IMG/VR virus record: IMGVR_UViG_3300028844_007301
Coordinates: 1-42,925 of that record
Source of the DNA: a virus
Direction: 5' to 3' (one strand)
Length of the DNA: 42,925 nt
Position numbers and translations under genes: made by a program. The notes under the pieces were generated by a model. That model was given only the letters and a program-made list of their open reading frames with translations. It did no database searches and was not told where the DNA came from. The number at the start of each line of letters is the position of its first letter. The first letter of the stretch is position 1. Below, piece by piece: positions 39,493 through 42,925 of the stretch.

Positions 39493-40110
39493 TTAATTTT
39501 TTTTATCGAATGGATTTGGTATAATCATATAGTCTTCGTCAACAACTAAAATTTTATCTTTATGCCACCTTGAATTAAGATGCAGAATTTCAGTCTCTTT
39601 GATATAAATATAATAGTTCGCTTCTTTCCAAATTTTTAGGGCGCCAAGTGTTTCCATTAAAGTTACAGCACGTTGACTAATAGGAGAATAACGGAATCCA
39701 TTTTCATCAGATATTCTTTTGAAAGTTGCATTATCTTCACATTCCTCTTCAGTGATCAAAGGAGACTTTGAAAAATCATTTTCAACTTGTTTATTTTTCC
39801 ATCTCCATTCTAAAAATAAATCATAAAATTTATCAAATTTTTCGGAAAAAACAGAATCCTCCCAGTCGATTCGTTCACCTTTATCAAGTATACCATAGAC
39901 GATAGCGTCTTTTATTTTCCATCCATCATCAAATTTTCTAGTGAAATACCATCTTTCACGTTCATTTTTGCACCATTCTGTGCTTTCTCTTTTATTATTT
40001 CTTCTTTGTCTATTCTCTATAATTTCGTTTCTCCTAGACTTTTCCACCTCTGCTTGAAACTTGGTAATGAGCAGAGCATTAGGATTTTCTTTTTGAGTTG
40101 TAATTGTCAT
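39493..40110 (-). CDS. Hypothetical mosaic protein, 205 residues
   Basis: Not recognised as a known family. It is charged and helical. Residues 10-22 (NALLITKFQAEVE) match the segment DALLITRFNEEVE in the partial gene at the right window edge. The end (DKILVVDEDYMIIPNPFDKK) matches the C-terminus of the 76-residue protein at 38642-38872. Between them is a unique region: ERWYFTRKFDDGWKIKDAIV, GERIDWEDSVFSEKF, and ALKIWKEANYYIYIKETE. The ATG is followed by ACAATT, a start context repeated in several neighbours, and AGAGAAG precedes it. It appears to be assembled from modules shared with its neighbours. Confidence 0.7.
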   Translation of the reverse strand: MTITTQKENPNALLITKFQAEVEKSRRNEIIENRQRRNNKRESTEWCKNERERWYFTRKFDDGWKIKDAIVYGILDKGERIDWEDSVFSEKFDKFYDLFLEWRWKNKQVENDFSKSPLITEEECEDNATFKRISDENGFRYSPISQRAVTLMETLGALKIWKEANYYIYIKETEILHLNSRWHKDKILVVDEDYMIIPNPFDKKN

Positions 40111-40132
40111 TTTCTTCTCTTTTTAAAATGAT

Positions 40133-41173
40133 TTATAATAAATCTTGATAACCTTGAAAAGCAAACCAAATAAATAATATATGCAAGACTATTACTGAAA
40201 TAATAACTCGATTCTTATTTTGTCTATCAATATCCTCTCGCATAATTTTTTTATTTTCAGCACGCCACTTTTCTACTCTGCAGTTTTCTTCTATTCTTAG
40301 TTCTAATAAACCTTCTATTTCTTGTAGTTTACGCATTATCTTTTCATGTTTGCGGTCCCACTCAAGGCTTGCCTGATACATCTTTTTTCTTTCTTCTTGC
40401 TCATACATATCACCCAAAACATCCGCTTTACGGATTATTTCTTGCCTAAGAGTTTCTTCTTTTTGTTTTCTTTTATAGTTTCTGTTTTTTATCTCGTTTT
40501 GTTTGAAAACATATCTTCGGAACGCATTGAATACGCTTCGGACATACTGTCCTTCATTTTTTTCTCGGATATCTTTGTTAGCTTCTGATATCCCATGATC
40601 CAAGATCATATGCCGCTGCCTTCTTTGTTCTAATTTTCTCGCTTCCCTTTCTCTTTCTTCTTGTGCTTCAAGTACTCGTTGTTTTTCTTCTGGACTCAAA
40701 GCATCAAAGTGCATTTGCTGTATTTCTTTTTGATGCCTTTCTTTTTCTTTTTGTTGCCTTTCTTTTTCTTTCTTTAATTTTTTTTCTAATTTATCTTCTC
40801 TCTCATTACTTTCTTTTATTACTCTTTTGAGTTTTTCATCACTTTCTTTTGTTACTCTTTCAAATTCGCTCTCAATATTTCCGAATTTATCATTTAGAGA
40901 ATTTTGGTTTTCAACCTTGGTGCGTTCAAGTTCATATTGAAGAGAGTCTATTTCTGTTCTTGATGCCTGCGTTTGTTCTCTAAGGTTTTGAATAAGTTCT
41001 TGGTCGTCTGAGATTCGTCTTTGTTCTTGTTCATACTGTTTTTCATATTTTTCATACAATTTATTTTCTTCAATCTCCTCATCATTCAAACAACCCCGTT
41101 GACCGTCAAAGGAAATCACGGCCCTGTATTTTTTATGTGGATTGTGATCATTTTGTGAATAATATATTGTCAT
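40133..41173 (-). CDS. Tail-anchored coiled-coil membrane protein, 346 residues
   Basis: Not a recognised family. The start is placed at the ATG at 41173 (MTIYYSQND) rather than at the in-frame GTG at 41185, because that GTG overlaps the GTGAG that serves as its ribosome site. A short N-terminal domain (KYRAVISFDGQRGCLNDEEI) is followed by about 250 residues of strongly charged coiled coil rich in Glu, Lys, Arg and Gln (KKEKERQQKEKERHQKEIQQ). A single hydrophobic helix lies near the C-terminus (VIISVIVLHILFIWFAF), leaving a short tail. With no signal peptide, this is a C-tail-anchored topology: coiled coil in the cytosol, helix in the inner membrane. The role could be membrane tethering or scaffolding; this is inference. 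Confidence 0.7.
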   Translation of the reverse strand: MTIYYSQNDHNPHKKYRAVISFDGQRGCLNDEEIEENKLYEKYEKQYEQEQRRISDDQELIQNLREQTQASRTEIDSLQYELERTKVENQNSLNDKFGNIESEFERVTKESDEKLKRVIKESNEREDKLEKKLKKEKERQQKEKERHQKEIQQMHFDALSPEEKQRVLEAQEEREREARKLEQRRQRHMILDHGISEANKDIREKNEGQYVRSVFNAFRRYVFKQNEIKNRNYKRKQKEETLRQEIIRKADVLGDMYEQEERKKMYQASLEWDRKHEKIMRKLQEIEGLLELRIEENCRVEKWRAENKKIMREDIDRQNKNRVIISVIVLHILFIWFAFQGYQDLL

Positions 41174-41224
41174 ACCAAATCTCACTTATATTACAAATGG
41201 TGCCAATAACTTTTCCACAGCCTC

Positions 41225-41407
41225 TCAACTTTCAAATAATTCGAGTCTTTTGCTCATCTCCTTATTTTTTTCGAGAAGAAGCAAAACCATTGTTTGCAAT
41301 TGCTCAGTGAATACCTGCTCCTTCTTCATCTTCTCATCCATCTCCTCCATTGCATCCTTCCAACCGGCAGTGTAAATCTTGTCGTAGTCAAAATTTTGCT
41401 TTGCCAT
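41225..41407 (-). CDS. Small coiled-coil protein, 60 residues
   Basis: The start is placed at the ATG at 41407 (MAKQNFDYDKIYTAGWKDAM) with GGA 8 bp upstream. In-frame starts at 41416, 41428 and 41476 exist but have no better ribosome site. The rest is a Glu/Lys-rich helix ending with a leucine-rich heptad segment, LQTMVLLLLEKNKEMSKRLE, which suggests oligomerisation. The stretch between it and the NADAR gene (41408-41489) is oddly G+C-rich and has no clear feature. Function unknown. Confidence 0.6.
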   Translation of the reverse strand: MAKQNFDYDKIYTAGWKDAMEEMDEKMKKEQVFTEQLQTMVLLLLEKNKEMSKRLELFES

Positions 41408-41489
41408 AATCAACATCCAGAAAGACATTGTGCTGAAGGCCGTTGGATATCCAGCCGAATTGCTGGCCGCCCTCACCTTCAGCGAAAGT

Positions 41490-41906
41490 TTATTTCAAAA
41501 GTTCTCGCAACTCCATCAATAATATACCAAGATTATTCAGGCCTTTGCCTTTACAAACACCCCAAAACCGATCATTCCAATTATTTCCCTCAATTAATTC
41601 TACATCACCAGTAGCAATTAGTTTATCTTTAAGTTCGGGGTTTAAAGTAAATTTACTTTTTAAAACATCTCTCATCACATTAATCTTCACAGTTTCCCAA
41701 TCTTCTCTCAACTCTACTTTTCTTCCCTTTCTTTTTGCTTGACCAGCAGAAAGATTAAAAAAGTCTTCTCTCACTTTCATATCTAAACATTTTGCTGCTT
41801 GAAATGCCGCCTCACTATTTAAAAATGTTTGTCCTTCAAATTCAACAGGACAAGAATAAAAGTTTGAAAGAAAATCGTATTCACCACGAAAACTATCAAT
41901 TGTCAT
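41490..41906 (-). CDS. NADAR-family (YbiA-like) ADP-ribosylglycohydrolase
   Basis: 138 residues. The family pattern is complete: FRGEYDFLSNFYSCPVEFEG, LNSEAAFQAAKC, FFNLSAGQAKRKGRKVELRE, DWETVKINVMRDVLKSKF, a TGDVELIEGN segment, DRFWGVCKGKGLNNLGILLM and LRELL at the end. Members (YbiA, DUF1768) cleave N-glycosidic bonds. Some remove ADP-ribose from guanine in DNA and neutralise DarT1-type toxins. A phage copy could therefore undo host ADP-ribosylation of phage DNA, or act in NAD or riboflavin-intermediate metabolism. AAGGA precedes the ATG. It shares a start region (ATGACAATTGATA) with the next gene upstream. Confidence 0.88.
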   Translation of the reverse strand: MTIDSFRGEYDFLSNFYSCPVEFEGQTFLNSEAAFQAAKCLDMKVREDFFNLSAGQAKRKGRKVELREDWETVKINVMRDVLKSKFTLNPELKDKLIATGDVELIEGNNWNDRFWGVCKGKGLNNLGILLMELRELLK

Positions 41907-41927
41907 AACAATCCTTAATAAGGTTTA

Positions 41928-42275
41928 TCAATCGTAAAAAACCATTTCGGCGTTACATAGATAAGCGCCAAGATTATAAGTATCAAAAATATCTTTGATT
42001 GTCCATTCAGTATCTTCATTAGCAATCATATTGATACCTTTGATTACTCTTCGGTAAATATGATATTCACCATCTTTTTCAATAAATTCGTAGCCAATGC
42101 ATTCATACTTTGAAGGAGGAATTAATGTAGTGTCTTTCAAGCTTTCAACAACCACTTCAATAGGAAGGTCTGGTGAATAGCCCTCACCTTCTGTTTGCTT
42201 GGTTGCCTCTTGTATAATAGGCAACTTACGAAGTTGCCCTTCAAGAAGTTGCTCATGAAAATTATCAATTGTCAT
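41928..42275 (-). CDS. Hypothetical protein, 115 residues; tandem paralogue A
   Basis: Not recognised. It is clearly homologous to the neighbouring gene at 42293-42667: both contain VVVESLK, then CIGYEF(I/M)EKDGEYHIYR, RVIKGIN, and WTIK-IFD-YN-GA near the C-terminus. AAGGA lies upstream of the ATG. The product appears to be a small alpha/beta protein without membrane segments. Its first 19 bases match the start of the NADAR gene, pointing to recombination at start codons or a favoured initiation context. Confidence 0.75.
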   Translation of the reverse strand: MTIDNFHEQLLEGQLRKLPIIQEATKQTEGEGYSPDLPIEVVVESLKDTTLIPPSKYECIGYEFIEKDGEYHIYRRVIKGINMIANEDTEWTIKDIFDTYNLGAYLCNAEMVFYD

Positions 42276-42292
42276 TTGAGTCCTTAAAGGAG

Positions 42293-42667
42293 TTATTCAT
42301 AATAAACAATTATGTCTCTATATAAAGTAGCGCCAATATTATAATTATCGAAAATACCTTTGATTGTCCATCCAATATCTTCAAGGTCAAACTGATTAAT
42401 ACCTTTGATTACTCTTCGGTAAATATGGTATTCACCATCTTTTTCCATAAATTCATAGCCAATGCATTTATGATTTAAAGGAGGAAACAATGAGGGAACT
42501 TTCAAGCTTTCAACAACCACCGTAATAGGAAAGTCTGGTGGACATTCGTTATTTTTTGCTGTGCGCTTGTTTGCCTCTTGTATAAATGGTATTTTTTCTA
42601 ATTGAAATTTAAGCCATTTATCACGATGAATATCTTGCCGCTGTTTGAGAGTTGAAGCAAGTGTCAT
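42293..42667 (-). CDS. Hypothetical protein, 124 residues; tandem paralogue B
   Basis: Not recognised. It is the paralogue of the 115-residue protein downstream, sharing long blocks (GYEFMEKDGEYHIYRRVIKG; VVVESLK; a C-terminal aromatic strand ending VYYE versus VFYD). The N-terminus differs (MTLASTLKQRQDIHRDKWLK), with a basic helix. The ATG overlaps neither neighbour but lies 1 bp after the stop of the partial gene at the window edge. A tandem duplication followed by divergence is the simplest history. Confidence 0.75.
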   Translation of the reverse strand: MTLASTLKQRQDIHRDKWLKFQLEKIPFIQEANKRTAKNNECPPDFPITVVVESLKVPSLFPPLNHKCIGYEFMEKDGEYHIYRRVIKGINQFDLEDIGWTIKGIFDNYNIGATLYRDIIVYYE

Positions 42668-42668
42668 A

Positions 42669-42925
42669 TTAATGGCTCAGTGAGATAATTGCGGCCTCGA
42701 CTTCTGCAAAGATTGCCTTGCCAGCAGAAATGTAGGGATTGATGCCGTTGTTGTAGCAGATGCAATCAGCATCGTCAAGGGTTTCATCGTAACCCTGTGC
42801 TTGCAACATCCAGCGGATGGCGGTGAAGCGGTCGGTAGCACCTTGATGAATGAAGGTTTCAACTTCTTCGTTGAAGCGGGTGATAAGCAGAGCATCAGTT
42901 TTCTGCTCATGCTCAATGGCATCTT
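42669..42925 (-). CDS. Hypothetical protein, C-terminal 84 residues (N-terminus beyond window)
   Basis: The frame is open from the window edge to TAA at 42669-42671 and reads DAIEHEQKTDALLITRFNEE, then FIHQGATDRFTAIRWMLQAQ, GYDETLDDADCICYNNGINP and AGKAIFAEVEAAIISLSH. This frame is favoured over an overlapping one that encodes a Ser/Pro/Thr-rich shadow. Its composition is normal and its ALLITRFNEEVE segment also occurs in the 205-residue protein at 39493-40110. It is noticeably more G+C-rich than the paralogue genes that follow it. Function unknown. Confidence 0.7.
   Translation of the reverse strand, partial: DAIEHEQKTDALLITRFNEEVETFIHQGATDRFTAIRWMLQAQGYDETLDDADCICYNNGINPYISAGKAIFAEVEAAIISLSH

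Noticed and set aside
40160-40175. Plus-strand AATAAATA octamer
   Set aside because: It lies inside a minus-strand coding region with no plus-strand gene downstream. AT-rich DNA yields such octamers by chance.
42677-42922. 81-codon minus-strand frame at the right edge (Ser/Pro/Thr-rich)
   Set aside because: Another frame over the same bases is open from the edge, has normal composition and shares a motif with a neighbouring gene. It is the better candidate.

Overview
The window is part of the genome of a T4-related contractile-tailed phage (myovirus). A block of head, neck and tail genes keeps the T4 order: large terminase (gp17), sheath (gp18), tube (gp19) and portal (gp20) on the minus strand, and neck proteins (gp14, gp15) and small terminase (gp16) on the plus strand. 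Octamers of the T4-type late promoter (NATAAATA) precede the late transcription units. The DNA looks AT-rich (by eye, mid-30s % GC). A Gram-negative, probably marine, host is suggested by a phage-borne periplasmic BMP-family binding protein and by general likeness to cyanophage- and pelagiphage-type myoviruses. The host is an inference, not something read directly.

Layout. 1-6200 (minus): portal, interrupted by the start of an intein and cut by the window edge; then tube, sheath and large terminase. 6201-6268: a divergent late promoter region. 6269-10218 (plus): gp14, gp15, an inserted three-gene membrane cassette (an ExbB/MotA-like channel, an ExbD/MotB-like partner with a large extracytoplasmic domain, and a two-helix protein), then gp16. 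10306-30246 (plus): one uninterrupted 6646-codon gene, 46% of the window, encoding a giant pentapeptide-repeat fibre. 30246-36421 (plus): a GNAT-like acetyltransferase, an unassigned protein, a tube-fold baseplate protein, a T4 gp26-type baseplate protein, a 59-residue protein and a tape measure with a fused T4-type lysozyme domain. 36418-42925 (minus): an accessory region with an SGNH hydrolase, a structured RNA locus with its own sigma70-like promoter, a BMP-type solute-binding protein, a NADAR-type ADP-ribosylglycohydrolase, a tail-anchored coiled-coil protein and several small unknowns, some of which share modules.

How the parts fit. The structural genes build the neck, tail and packaging motor. 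The three membrane genes are translationally coupled to each other and to the terminase small subunit, so they should be made late, with the virion parts. Their fold family uses ion flow to do work in the envelope, and I know of no assigned role for such a set in a phage morphogenesis operon. This is my best candidate for an undescribed system. The giant fibre gene carries its own perfect late promoter. Its last 100 bp changes codon usage and contains three late-promoter octamers that appear to serve the next operon. The accessory region is probably early: its two recognisable promoters are sigma70-like and share an unusual conserved core. Nothing here was checked against a database; family names rest on motif recognition.
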